Part shown: piece after piece, positions 49,179-60,060 of the stretch
Position numbering within the stretch: the stretch's first letter is position 1
Layout of the letters: every line of letters begins with the position of its first letter
From: Cerrena zonata
Taxonomy: Eukaryota; Basidiomycota; Agaricomycetes; Polyporales; Cerrenaceae
Length of the DNA stretch: 64,000 bases
Reading direction: 5' to 3'
Assembly (NCBI GenBank): GCA_038087015.1
Contig: JASBNA010000029.1
Location: 473,200-537,199, forward strand
Notes under the pieces: model-generated
Told to the model about the DNA's origin: nothing
Databases searched by the model: none
What the model saw: the letters and a program-made list of their open reading frames with translations, nothing else
Position numbers and translations under genes: made by a program

Positions 49179-50325
49179 ATGCCACCATCCATTATGACCA
49201 CCGTCATCGACACTCCTTCCAAGCCAGCCAACCCAATCCAGGAAGAGATATGTCACACCATTAGAACCGATGTTATAATGGCAGGCGGTGACATTTTGAA
49301 ACAGAGTGCCATTGACCTAGCCAGGGGCCCTTTACTCTCATTCCTCCAACGTACACGCGCTGTAGAAAGGTTTGGGCCTCATCTCCCAGACCCAGCCGTC
49401 GACAGGAGGGTCCGTGAAGTGATCCAGTCTTGGGAGTTGGGCATCGCCCCTCACAAGCTCGAGATACCTATCAAGACCGGCGTCACCATTGGAGCGATGT
49501 CTTACAGACACACGTCGTTCGAGGTACAAGTCGCGGTTGCCCTATTCTGCTTCACCGCCGTATGCTTCGACGACAAGATCATCGACGCACAGGCACGCCG
49601 CGAATTCCTCCCAAGATACTATCACAACCAGCCTCAGTTGCATATTCTCCTCGACAAATTCCTCGAGTCAGCTCATACCTTGGGCCGCCTTGTCCCTTCA
49701 TACGGTGCCAACATCATCTTTACCGGCCTTCTAGAGTACTGCAACGAGGACATCCTTCACTCGGATCAGCCCGTTGTTGCATCTCACAGCCTCAAGAAGC
49801 AAGCAAGCAATTATGTTGAATATGTCAGAATGATTGATGGGATCCCGGGGCCTTTCGTCGTTGCAATCTGGCCCGAGTCTCTGTTTCCGGACGTGAAGGA
49901 ATATGTTCAAGCCCTTCCGTACGTCCTCTGCCTAGAGACATTTTGTTTATCCGAAGCTGACCACAACCTTTAGCGATGCATACGACTGGGGCAATATTGG
50001 GAAGTAAGTCTCTACATTTGTTTCCTATGAATTAATATTTACACCAGGATGACATCGTAGTGATCTCTTGTCATTCTACAAAGAGGCTTTGGCAGGCGAG
50101 AGTGACAACTTTGTGAACATATATGCGCGTCTTCATGGGAAGACTCTGCACCAGACGCTAGAGGATATAGTGGACAGGCTCGTGCAACGTGACGAGACCG
50201 TGAGAGCCATCCTTGGTGAAGGAAAGGCTAGGGATGCATGGGATAGCTTCACATCTGGATACATCCAATTCCACCTTATAGCTCCTCGTTACAAGCTTAA
50301 TGAGGTTATCCCAGAGTTTTATTGA
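49179..50325 (+). CDS. Trichodiene-synthase-like (TRI5 family) terpene cyclase, copy A
   Basis: Class I sesquiterpene cyclase of the TRI5 family; the family cyclises farnesyl diphosphate, but the product here is unknown. Three exons: 49179-49918, 49974-50003 (30 nt), 50061-50325, giving 344 residues. The aspartate-rich motif CFDDKIIDA places D131/D132/D136. The NSE triad N257/S261/E265 is in NDLLSFYKE, with Asn split by the second intron. A basic APRYKL motif lies near the C-terminus, comparable to the TRI5 basic motif. Conserved stretches include FEVQVAVALFCFTAVCF, EYVRMIDGIPGPFVVAIWPE and LHGKTLHQTLEDIVDRLV. The start MPPSIMTTVIDTPS is chosen because copy C starts identically; the frame is also open upstream. 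No break found. It is unrelated in family to the fusion terpene synthase at 9-11.7 kb. Confidence 0.9.
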
Positions 50326-50462
50326 TTATACGGAGCATAGACACCGCTCATCGTGTTCCTAGTTGTCTCTTAGATTAGCCTCTGATTGTCACCATATAAA
50401 GAGTGTTACACATTACATGATATGGTCTCCCTACCACATACCCCTTGAATGGCGGGTGTCAT

Positions 50463-51257
50463 AAACAGAGTGCCGTTGACCTAGTCAGAGGCCCTATACT
50501 CTCATTCCTCCAGCGTACGCACGCTGTCGAAAGGTTTGGACCTCACCTCCCAGACCCAGTCGTCGACAAGAAGGTCCGTGAAGCGATCCAGTCTTGGGAG
50601 TTGGACATCGCCCCTCACAAGCTCGAAATCCCTATCAAAGCTGGTGTCAATTTTGGAGCGATGGCTTACAGACGCACACCGTTCGAGGTACAGGTCGCAG
50701 TTGCCCTATTCTGCTTCGCCACTGTGTGCTTCGATGATAGTGACGCACAGGGGCGCCGCGAATTCCTCCCAAGATACTATCACAATCAGCCTCGGCTTCA
50801 TGTTCTCCTCGACAAAATCCTCGAGTCCACTCATGCCTTGCGTCGCTTTGTCCCCTCATACAGCGCCAACATCATCCTCACCGGCCTCTTGGAGTACTGC
50901 AACGAGGACGTCGTTTACTCGGACGAATCTGACATTGCCTCTCAAGACCTCAAGAAGGAGGCAAGAAATTATTCATATGTCAGGATGAATGATGGGATCC
51001 CAGGGCCTTTTATCATACCGATCTGGCCCGAATCCCTCTTTCCGGACATGAAGGAGTATTTTCAGGTCCTTCCGTACGTCTTCTGCTCGGAGACGTCTTA
51101 TTTATCTATAGCTGACCACAACCTTCAGTGATGCGTATGACTGGGCTAATGTCACGAAGTAAGCTTCTACATATGCTTCTCATGAATGAATGCTTACATA
51201 AGTATGACATGGTGGTGATTTTTTATCATTCTATAAATAGGCTTTAACAGGCGATAG
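50463..51257 (+). pseudogene. Truncated TRI5-like gene, copy B
   Basis: Homologous to copies A and C from KQSAVDLVRGPILSF to just past the NSE region. It lacks the promoter, start codon and first roughly 35 codons: its 5' end is joined directly to the 3' flank of copy A. The aspartate-rich motif is shortened to CFDDSDAQ, two residues lost. A Glu is missing in RNYSYVRM. The second intron has lost its acceptor (catggtgg replaces catcgtag), and the NSE segment reads DFLSFYK followed by TAG where the metal-binding Glu codon should be. Homology ends near 51257 without the last roughly 80 residues. It cannot encode an active cyclase. Confidence 0.9.
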
Positions 51258-51728
51258 TCCTATTTCGTTTTAGTTCATCGAGAAGAAAGGCAGATGATGA
51301 CCTGTATGGTCATCCGAAAAGAAAGTTTGAACGTACGAAAGGCCTCGAGATGACTAGTCACGGTATACGTCGAGAGTGAGCACGGAACTAAACGCGTGGC
51401 GTCACGGTCGTCGGTTACATGCCAATCCTCATTTATTTGGTGGTATGACATAGGGGCTCCTTCAATAATCTTTTTTACAGAAATTATGTGTCGTTTCAAT
51501 TTGGACCATTGTTGTTGTCCCCAGGTGATCGGGATTACTGCACGTCAAACGATGAACCCAACTGCTTTTGATTGGAGAAATATAGGGCGTAAATGTAAGT
51601 ATTACCATCTCCGAAGAAATGTGCCATATATCACGAAAGACCGTACCATTAGTGATAATTTCCAGGTTGTCAGTGTCACTGGCAGTCAGACTGTCCGAGT
51701 CGGAGGCCTGAGCCTGCCGCGATCATTC
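51258..51728. other. Unique spacer between copy B and the right duplication unit
   Basis: About 470 bases with no match to the left unit that I can see and no gene. It marks the boundary between the truncated copy and the right-hand unit. Confidence 0.45.
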
Positions 51729-53080
51729 GATCAGTATTTGCTTCTGTTATTCTGTAAAGCTATTGCCATATTTGGAGTTTGATTTACCTAAGACTACCGT
51801 GACCACCGTCACGGTAGTGCCAAACTCTGACCCTCCGGTCATCCATCTCTTCGCCCACAGTGGCTGCCGGGGTGTCCAGGGCACCTTTCAGGTTGCTACA
51901 ACTATCTACGTGTTGAAATGTTCTGTGCCTTCCCACGCCTAGTTGGACCAAGAACAGTGTTTGTTACCGTGACCAGGCAGCCGCAGCTTACTAGTAGTAG
52001 GTCAGTGATCATTCGTGCCTATCAGAGTGTCATATATTCTAGACTTACCATTTCTTCTTTACCTGGATGTATGTCATTATTTGTAATTCATATGAGCTGG
52101 CAGCTATCTAACTCCGCTTTCACATCAAGGTTACTAGTACAATGTCATGAATGGAATCAACTCCGCGGTCATTGGGTCGTAACGAGCTACATAACGTCAC
52201 TTCTATACCCCCATCTCTCTACTAAGGTATCTTGTCCTTGGTAAAACGGAGCGCCGACAACAAGCGCACTTTCAGAGTTATCAATACAGTATGGACCATA
52301 TACAGCCGGCCAATTTCACATGCGTAAAGTTGATCCTATCCACGAAGCAGACGGAAATGATAGAGTTACAACATTGCGCGGGATCCCCGCATAGCTCACT
52401 TGACCTATCTTCTGGATCGCTGCAACCTTGACATCCGTAGATATTCCTTCTGAATACCTTAATTGGTATTCAGCTCTCAATCGCCTCTCAGACCCGAAGG
52501 AGTAGTCTTCTGAAATGCTTCTTGATGCTTGTTAGCGATTCCTTTGGTTCGCTGTCTCTGCAGATATGTACTCACCGGAAAGCTGCGGCTATCCTTAGTC
52601 ACTCTCCGGTGACAGGTGTCTTGGTGTAAGATCTTCTCAACATGTATCTAAAGGTAACGTCTCGGAGCTGACAATGCTTCGCTATTAGATTGTATATATG
52701 AAAGGGAAGGCGAATATTTTCTGCGAGGCGACGGAAGCGATTCTATAGCCTGCTCGTCACCTACAAACAGTTAAGTTCCCGCTCTCTGCGTTATGAGTCA
52801 AGGTAGTTGCTGGTGCTCCCCTTGCTCTATCGGGGTAATCCCAAACATAGTGCCACACTGTTCAATTGAACATTTGTGAATACCTACTGACAAATGCGCG
52901 ACCCTGGCTGATATCTTCCGTGATTCCATGGCTGAGTTGTGGCGTTATTACGAAACCGAGGGCTTAGTATGGACATCTCTAGCGTTCAGCGAGCACTTAC
53001 GCTTCAAGAAAAATTTCCTCATGTTCTAGGTGTTACTAACATATGTGGTCTCGATCTCTCCGAAGCGGTGTCAGTAAACC

Positions 53081-53087
53081 ATATAAA
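53081..53087 (+). promoter_or_regulatory. Candidate TATA box of TRI5-like gene C
   Basis: atataaa in aaccatataaatcc, 98 bases before the ATG, matching position and context in copy A. Confidence 0.55.
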
Positions 53088-53178
53088 TCCTGTAACGAGG
53101 GACACTACGTTCTCATCCAAGCCTCACCTACCTACTCAGCTTACGATTTTCACGCAGTCACAACCTTGCGCAGCGGAA

Positions 53179-54314
53179 ATGCCACCATCCATTATGACCA
53201 CCGTCATCGATACTCCATCCAACCCAATCCAGGAAGAGACCATCAGAGCCTATGATATAATGGGCGGTGGTGACGTCTTGAAACAGAGTGCCATTGACCT
53301 AGTCAGAGGTCCTATACTCTCATTCCTCCAGCGTACACGCGCTGTCGAAAGGTTTGGGCCTCATCTCCCAGACCCAGCCGTTGACAGGAGGGTTCGCGAA
53401 GTGATCCAGTCTTGGGAGTTGGGCATCGCCCCTCACAAGCTCGAGGTACCTATCAAGACCGGCGTTGCTGTCGGAGCAATGTCCTACAGGCACGCACCCT
53501 TCGAGGTGCAAGTCGCAGTCGCCCTATTCTGCTTCGCTGTCGCATGCTTCGACGACAAGGTGATCGATGCACAAGGACGCCGCGAATTCCTCCCAAGACA
53601 TTATCACAACCAGACCCAGCTTCATGTTCTCCTCGACAAAATCCTCGAATCCACTCATGCCTTGCGTCGTCTTGTCCCCTCATATAGCGCCAACCTCATC
53701 TTCACCGGCCTCTTGGAGTACTGCAACGAAGATGTTTTCTACTCGGACGAGTCCGTCGTAGCTTCTCACGACCTCAAGAAGGAGGCGAGAAATTATTCTG
53801 AGTATGTCAGAATGATTGATGGGATCCCAGGACCTTTCATTGTCGCTATCTGGCCCGAGTCTCTATTTCCCGACGTGAAGGAGTATGTTCAAGCCCTTCC
53901 GTACGTCTTCTGCTCAGAGCCCGAGACATATTATTTACCCGTAGCTGACTACAATCTTTAGGGATGCATTCGACTGGATCAATATTGTGAAGTAAGCTTT
54001 TGCATCTGCTTTCTATTGAACCATTGCTCACACCGGAATGATGTGGCAGTGACCTTTTCTCGTTTTACAAAGAGGCTTTGGCAGGCGACAGTGGCAACTT
54101 CGTGAACAGATATGCGCGTCTTCACGGGAAGACTCTGTACCAGACGCTAGAGGATATAGTGGACAGGCTGGTGCTCCGTGACGAGACTGTGAGGGCCATC
54201 CTTGGTGAAGGAAAGGCAAGGGATGCATGGGATAGCTTTACAGCTGGATTCACTCAATTTCACGTTCTGGCTCCCCGTTACAAGCTTTACGACGTTGTTC
54301 CAGAGTTTTATTGA
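53179..54314 (+). CDS. Trichodiene-synthase-like (TRI5 family) terpene cyclase, copy C
   Basis: Paralogue of copy A with the same structure: exons 53179-53900, 53962-53991 (30 nt) and 54050-54314, 338 residues. Six residues near the N-terminus differ in length from copy A (TPSNPIQEE against TPSKPANPIQEE and a shorter following stretch). The aspartate-rich motif is CFDDKVIDA (D125/D126/D130) and the NSE triad N251/S255/E259 lies in NDLFSFYKE. The basic motif APRYKL is kept and the end is VVPEFY, with TGA at 54312-54314. Exon sequences are closer to copy A than the introns and flanks are, which suggests both copies are under selection. No break found. It converges on SET1. Confidence 0.9.
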
Positions 54315-54965
54315 GCATACAGAATGTAGACAGTGGTCATCGTGCTTAGACTCCTAGCCGCTTCTCAGATTCTATCGCAATTGTCACTTTGTAATAAGTA
54401 TTACGCATTAGTTACATGACATAGTTCCTTCTCAAAGTGACGGGTGTCATTATTGACAGTGTGATCGGCACAACAAAATGGGTCTTGTATTCTTAATACT
54501 GTGACTTGTATAAGCACACTATCATCCACGTAACTTTTCAATTGATTCATTACAGCGCCAACTTGAACACCTGTCTCTAGTAGGTTCAGACGCCACAGAC
54601 AGAAGCCCACAAGCTCTGGCGCGCTGGAATTGGCCGTGTTCATCATACATTGTACATATGGTGTGGCGGTCGGGCGCAGTAAAATTAGAGACCACAAACA
54701 CACGAGGCAAAATATATGCGTGAGGTGATAAGATACAGACAGTGGGCAGATTGCAGGGTCAGACAGAGATATGCGGATAGAGAGCAAAAAGAACACACGA
54801 GACAAGACAATGAGTAAAAAGGGAGAAATAAAGAAGAAGATGGCCGAGCAAACATAGAATTAGAAGAGAACAACACACTGCGCTGGGTATGTGAGATAAA
54901 CCGTAACCTGTCCCGAAAAGCAAATACAAAACGCAGAATTAGAAACTGAGGATCCTCTGAGTCTA
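54315..54965. other. Convergent intergenic region, TRI5-like C / SET1
   Basis: 3' flanks of copy C (plus) and SET1 (minus). No other gene or repeat seen beyond the end of the duplication unit near 54440. Confidence 0.45.
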
Positions 54966-57900
54966 TTAGTTGAGATAGCCACGGCACTTGACGGAGCCAC
55001 AGAGACAAGGGATCTTGTCCTGTTCAATAGGGAAGTGATAGTCTAAAGAAGATGACTGTTAGTATGACGTCAGATAGAAAGAAGGTCGAGAGCGTACCAT
55101 AAGTTATCTCGCTGCCTAGCTCGATGTCCTGCTTGGCATAGATAACGATCTTCTTTTCACCGTTAATGGTGATGATCTTCGCCGTACAGTTAGGATCGCA
55201 GGAGTGGTTGATCAACCGTCTATCGAGGCAAGGAAATGTCAGGAATCCACGTTTAAGTAAGAAAACATATGAGCACGGTGACATACCCAAGGTTACCCTT
55301 CTTGGTAGCATCCACCACGAGGTCCTCGTCAATCCTGAATAGATAACTACTACCAATCCCCTGCCGCTCGTACGCCTTCTCGCGTTTATCCGCCACCTGT
55401 GCACGGATAATCTCACCAACATACTCAATGACCATCTCTCCTCTCGATATCTTCTCCATCGCGTACAATCCCCAATCGTGAATGGGGGACCTGGCGAAGC
55501 GCAGATGCTTCTTACGCGTCTGAAGCTGATTGAACTTGACTAACTCTGTCGCAGCAGATTCACCCTTGGACAAAGCCATCGCACGTTGGACTTGATTGAT
55601 CTCTTCCAGCCCTTGCGCACGACGACGGGCGTTTGCACGATTAGATCGTGAAGAGGTAATCGCCTGAGGTTGAGGAGTTTCAGATTCCTGCGCTGAAGCC
55701 TCATTGGTGGTTGACCGATTGGCATACTGAGCGACATATGCCGACTTCTCTGCATGGGAGATCTTGTAATACCCTTCCGTACGAGCAGATCCCGTTACAT
55801 GTACACGACGAGGAGGTGCACCAGGCTCGTGTTGTTCGGGTTCAGGTTCCTCGGTAACGGGCGGAACTTCGGGTTCTCCACCAGCCAGAGCCAGTCTGGC
55901 AAAGTACATATCCTCGTCATCTTCGCAGATACCTTGGTCTAGTGCGTCGACAAGTGCTTTGGGTCCTGAAGTACGTTTTGGCGGTACAACCGCAGGTGTC
56001 GGAGGTCGTGACTCTTCCTCTTCTTCTGGTGGTGGCGTGAACCTGACTTGTGCAACCACAGGAGGGATGTAATCGAGTTCATCTGGGATGACTTCATGAA
56101 CGACTTCATCCACGGAAGGTTCCACAACCTGCTGCTTCTTGGACTTCTTCGTCTTCTTCTGAGCTTTACTAGGTAGTTCATCAAGCAAAAGCTTAGCCTT
56201 CTTCGACGGAGGTTCCTCAACATGCTGAACGACAGATGGGGATCGTTTCCTACTGGGAGTCTCCTCAGCCGGCGTAACGTCCAGGGCAACGGGTGTAGCC
56301 ACAGCCTCATCCTCTGACTCGATTTCAAGTTCTTCAATGACCTTCCTCGTCTTCCTAGCTTTCTTTCTCGGCCGCTCAACTTCCTCAGCTTCCTCAGGCT
56401 CCTTCGTCGGTTCCACCACGACAGGTGTAACGGGCTTCTCCTCACGAACGCGCTTCCGCTGTTTCCGAAATGACAGACCTTTCAACGTCCTCCGACTCAG
56501 CAACTCTTCAGCACCTTCATCAATCACCTCATCTCCACCCTCCGCTCTCCTCTTCTCCTTATCCTCGCTAACCAATCTTTTGATCTCAGTGCCGACCACT
56601 TGCTCCATGATATCCTTCTCTAATAAGGCTTTAAGCTCCTGGAGATCAACTTCTCGGCACCTGCTACGATCTCATCATCGGTAAGGCGATATCTTGAAGA
56701 ACCGGTTGGTCGAGTCGGAGGAGGATGTACTGAAACAGTCACAGTGTGGTAGGCCAATGTACGGGAGCCACCGTTTAGAACCATAGCAGCCCGACGTGCA
56801 GAGTCACTAGTCTGAAAAGTGACATACCAGCCTTTGTGGTCTTGGAGAACCTAAGTCAACACAAATGTTAGCATAAATTTCAAAACAAGACAAAATAAAA
56901 CTTTCGTACCCTATCCACCTTGAACCCAAAAAAGAACTCCTTTACATCCTCCTCCCTCACACTCCCGCCCAACAACCCTCCGGTCCCATCGTCCACTGTA
57001 ACATGATCGTACCCACTTCTCGCCAACTGCTCAAGCACAACCTCGTGTTCTCTCTGCCTTCCACTTTTCGAATAATCCCCTGACCGTCGAGATACGGGTG
57101 AAGGCGATCGTGGTCTGGAACGAATGTCGTCATCTTGGTCATCTGCGAATGCGTTGTAAAATGGTCGGCGACCACGATCCTGACGGGTAGAATGCGAGAC
57201 AGGAAAATTAGGACGTGCAGGTAGAGAATGTGTTGAAGTGGAAGGTTTTGAAGCGATACTTCGAGCTTTGACGAGCAGCGGTGGAGGTGCACGGGATGGT
57301 TTGGGGGTGTAAGAGTTGTAGGAGTCATCGCGGTCACCAGAACGAGGAGTCGATTTATTTGACTCGTGGCTCCTTCCATTCAGAGAATGCGAAAGGTGAG
57401 AAACTCTCGACGAAGCATGCCTGGGAAGTTGATGATTGGTCCTCCATGAGGCACCTCCATGTGCAGGTGTCCCACTCGCACTTGACGGAGAAGCTTTCGA
57501 CCAGAGAGCCGCAGCGGCGGCGGTTACTTGTTTCATCTTCTCTATTTTCTCTTTATCCCTCCTTGATCGCTCCTTCTCTTCTCTTGCCAACCTCTTCCTA
57601 TCATCCAACACCTTCATTACGGCTTTCAACTTCTTCCCCTCTCCATCCAAAATGACGCACAAGTCCTCACCCTCTACGCAACTGATGCTCAAGCCCATCC
57701 CCTGTGGAAATTTCTTCCCATTTTCCTTCTCTGCACATTTCTTCGCTTCGGTATGTGAACTGAAGGTGACTAGGACAATACCTAATGCTGCACCTGTTGA
57801 TTTGTCGATTTGGGGCTCGAACGATACGATGGGCCCGTAAACTGCAAAATGCCGTCGGATGTGCTGATTAGAAGATAGCGGTGATAGGTTCATGACCAGA

Positions 57901-59328
57901 ACAGACGTTGGAGGCGGTGGACCAGCAGAATTTGAATCATACTACAAATTAGCAATACAGTAAGCACTTGCTTTTGGAAGTTCACTTTGAGCACGTACCT
58001 CGTACTTCACCTCGACAAGTTCTGTCCGTGCAGGTCTAAAAGGCGGCAATCTCTTCACCTTTGCTTTCCTAGGATCGCTTGGAATAGGTTCAGACTCGCC
58101 CTCGATCACCTCACCATTATATCTTGAAAACATTTCTTTGCCCTTGCCTTTGCCCTTCAGCCTCTCTGGAGCAACAGGACTCGCCCTTACCAGTTCGATC
58201 AAGGCTTTCCATTTCCCATCTCGATCCTTGTCAACAAGTGGATCGAATAACACTTTAAAGTTCTTTCCTGGTGGGTAAGCTTCTGGTTCAGGAGGCCATG
58301 GCGGTAACGGTGGCAATGAGTAGAGTTTTGGTGGTTCTGGCGGTCGAGGTGGAGAGGGAGGTGGTCTGGAGGTAGGTTCTGGAGGTGGTGGTGGTGTGTG
58401 TGGCGTACTTGGGGGATGATCACTAAAAGTTCGTAAGCGTGATGAGGATGCAGAAGGAAGAGCCGGGGGTGGTATAGAAGGTGGTGGAGGAGTTGGAGGA
58501 CACGGTTCATCAGGAGGGGGTGGTGGTGGGAAGTCGTCCAATGGAGGTGGAGGAGGCGGTGATGGTTCTGATGGTAGAGGCGGCGGTGGAGGCGTTATGG
58601 ATGGGATTGGCGGTGGGGGTGGGGGTGTCGACGGTGGTGGTGGTGGCTTTTCTGAAGGAGGTGGAGGAGGTGGAGGTTCAGAGGTAGGAGGTGGCGGCGG
58701 TGGTGGGTCATCGGAGGGAGGTGGTGGTGGCGGCGGTTCCGTTGTGGGCGGGGGAGGCGGAGGAGGTTCAGTCTTTGGTTGTGGTGGCGGCGGTCGTAAG
58801 CGAAAGGATATTGCAGGAGCTTTAGGATTGAGTCCAATTTGTTGACCATTTAGATCGGTAGTAGGCAACTTTGCGACCGGCCTTGTGTGACCATTGGAAC
58901 CATTGATTTGAGGTTGAGAGGACGACTGCTGCTGAAAGAGAAAAGATAAGCTTACAATCTCCCAAGAACCACGGACAATGTTAATTCACTCCACTGGGAT
59001 CTGGCGACGCTTTAGACTTCCAAGAGATCTCGACGTGTTTCCCTTTCTGAGAGTATCTGGATGCGCTCGGCCCTGTAGGCGGAGAAGGGCCCGCGGGCGC
59101 AACGTGTCCATTGACTCCATTGGTGAGCGTGTCTGCTCGAGGGCCCTTGGGAGCCTGGATGTGTACACGAGCATTAGTGAGACTGCGGGGACCTGTGGGC
59201 GGAGTGGCTCCTAATCGTGAAGAAGACGCGGTAGTGGGAGATGGTTGAGACGGTGTGGCTGAAGAACTTGATGCTGCTAATGAGTGCAGCAACGCTCGAG
59301 GAGCTCGCGGCGGAGCCTTGCCAGACAT
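54966..59328 (-). CDS. SET1: SET1 histone H3K4 methyltransferase (COMPASS catalytic subunit)
   Basis: Nuclear lysine methyltransferase. The start at 59328 reads [20 protein letters not shown]. The N-terminal part is Ser/Pro-rich with a proline-dominated tract (58330-58800). Then follow [20 protein letters not shown], an RRM-like domain ([40 protein letters not shown]), an Arg/Ser-rich region, and a second RRM-like domain ([11 protein letters not shown]...[15 protein letters not shown]). An acidic/basic linker follows, then N-SET ([20 protein letters not shown]), SET ([60 protein letters not shown] across an intron) and post-[16 protein letters not shown]. The TAA is at 54966-54968. Near 56640 the frame shifts by one base: AEKLIS must continue as [17 protein letters not shown]. 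This is probably an assembly error, since the SET core is intact. Confidence 0.93.
58330..58800 (-). repeat. Polyproline-coding low-complexity tract in SET1
   Basis: Runs of PPPPPPP separated by short acidic or Ser/Thr spacers ([27 protein letters not shown]) over about 150 residues, giving the gtggtggtggt-like pattern on the plus strand. Such tracts are prone to length change and to assembly error, so the exact length is uncertain. Confidence 0.8.
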
Positions 59329-60060
59329 CGCCAGCGGTGGCGACGACGAGCAGACAGGGCAAAAGATGTGTTTTAGTGTGGTGGTGGTGGCAGGGAAAGA
59401 AGCGTCGGCGCGAGAGTCATGCAGCACATCTTCAGCACTGGCCCAAACAGCGAAGAACCTTATTCTCTCGTCTTTTTTTCTTTTCCTTTTCTTCTTCACT
59501 CATTCGGATGCATAGGGTTGATCTTGTCTTCACAGAGCTCGAACAGAAAAAGAAACAGAGACAGCCAATTTTCTTACGAATTCTCCTAATTACATTGTAT
59601 TACGCCCCCCTCTGACATCTTGCGCCCAAACAAACACCTCATGTTACACTGTCCACTTCCTGTCCACATGTCCAAAGCCCGCATGTAACAACCTTCCGCA
59701 TGCCTGTCGAACGTTTCCCAGGGAATTGAAGCGTTTGCGAAGAAAAGGCGACCGCTGGCAGTTCTATGGGTTTCACATCTGAGACCCTATGATCGACAGT
59801 GCGCTCGTGTTGGTGTGTTCGTTGGTGAGCATCAACGAAGGCTAGAAAGCAGAAAGTTCAAAGTATTTTCTGGTGACAATCGAAACAATGAAAGCGGAAA
59901 GAAACAAGGCTCTCAGGCTATGACCCGAGCGGAGTTTCAATTTCAAGCTTTAAGCGCCGTAGTAACTCGCATTTTGTCCGAATACGTTTAGACCATTCGA
60001 TGTGCACATAAAAATTCGAACACTCGGTAAGTATAAGTACACATTTTCTATTCATGTTAG
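59329..60060. other. Intergenic, SET1 promoter side
   Basis: About 730 bases between the SET1 start and the stop of the upstream same-strand PhoD gene. It should contain the SET1 promoter. No gene or repeat seen. Confidence 0.45.

Larger units (their letters stand above)
47710..50440 (+). repeat. Segmental duplication unit, left copy (TRI5-like gene A)
   Basis: Sequence from about 47710 (gatcagtattt...) to the 3' flank of gene A is matched in order, with substitutions and small indels, by 51729-54440. Shared non-coding blocks include accatatacag near 48222 and 52290, tggacatctctagcg near 48970 and 52970, and ccatataa upstream of each gene. The gene starts are exactly 4000 bases apart. Confidence 0.8.
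51729..54440 (+). repeat. Segmental duplication unit, right copy (TRI5-like gene C)
   Basis: Counterpart of 47710-50440, starting gatcagtatttg and running through about 1450 bases of upstream DNA, the gene and a 3' flank that retains the ggtgtcat string seen after copy A. Non-coding parts have diverged more than the exons. Confidence 0.8.

Noticed and set aside
58597..58845. Plus-strand glycine-rich open frame
   Set aside because: Antisense shadow of the polyproline-coding tract of SET1.
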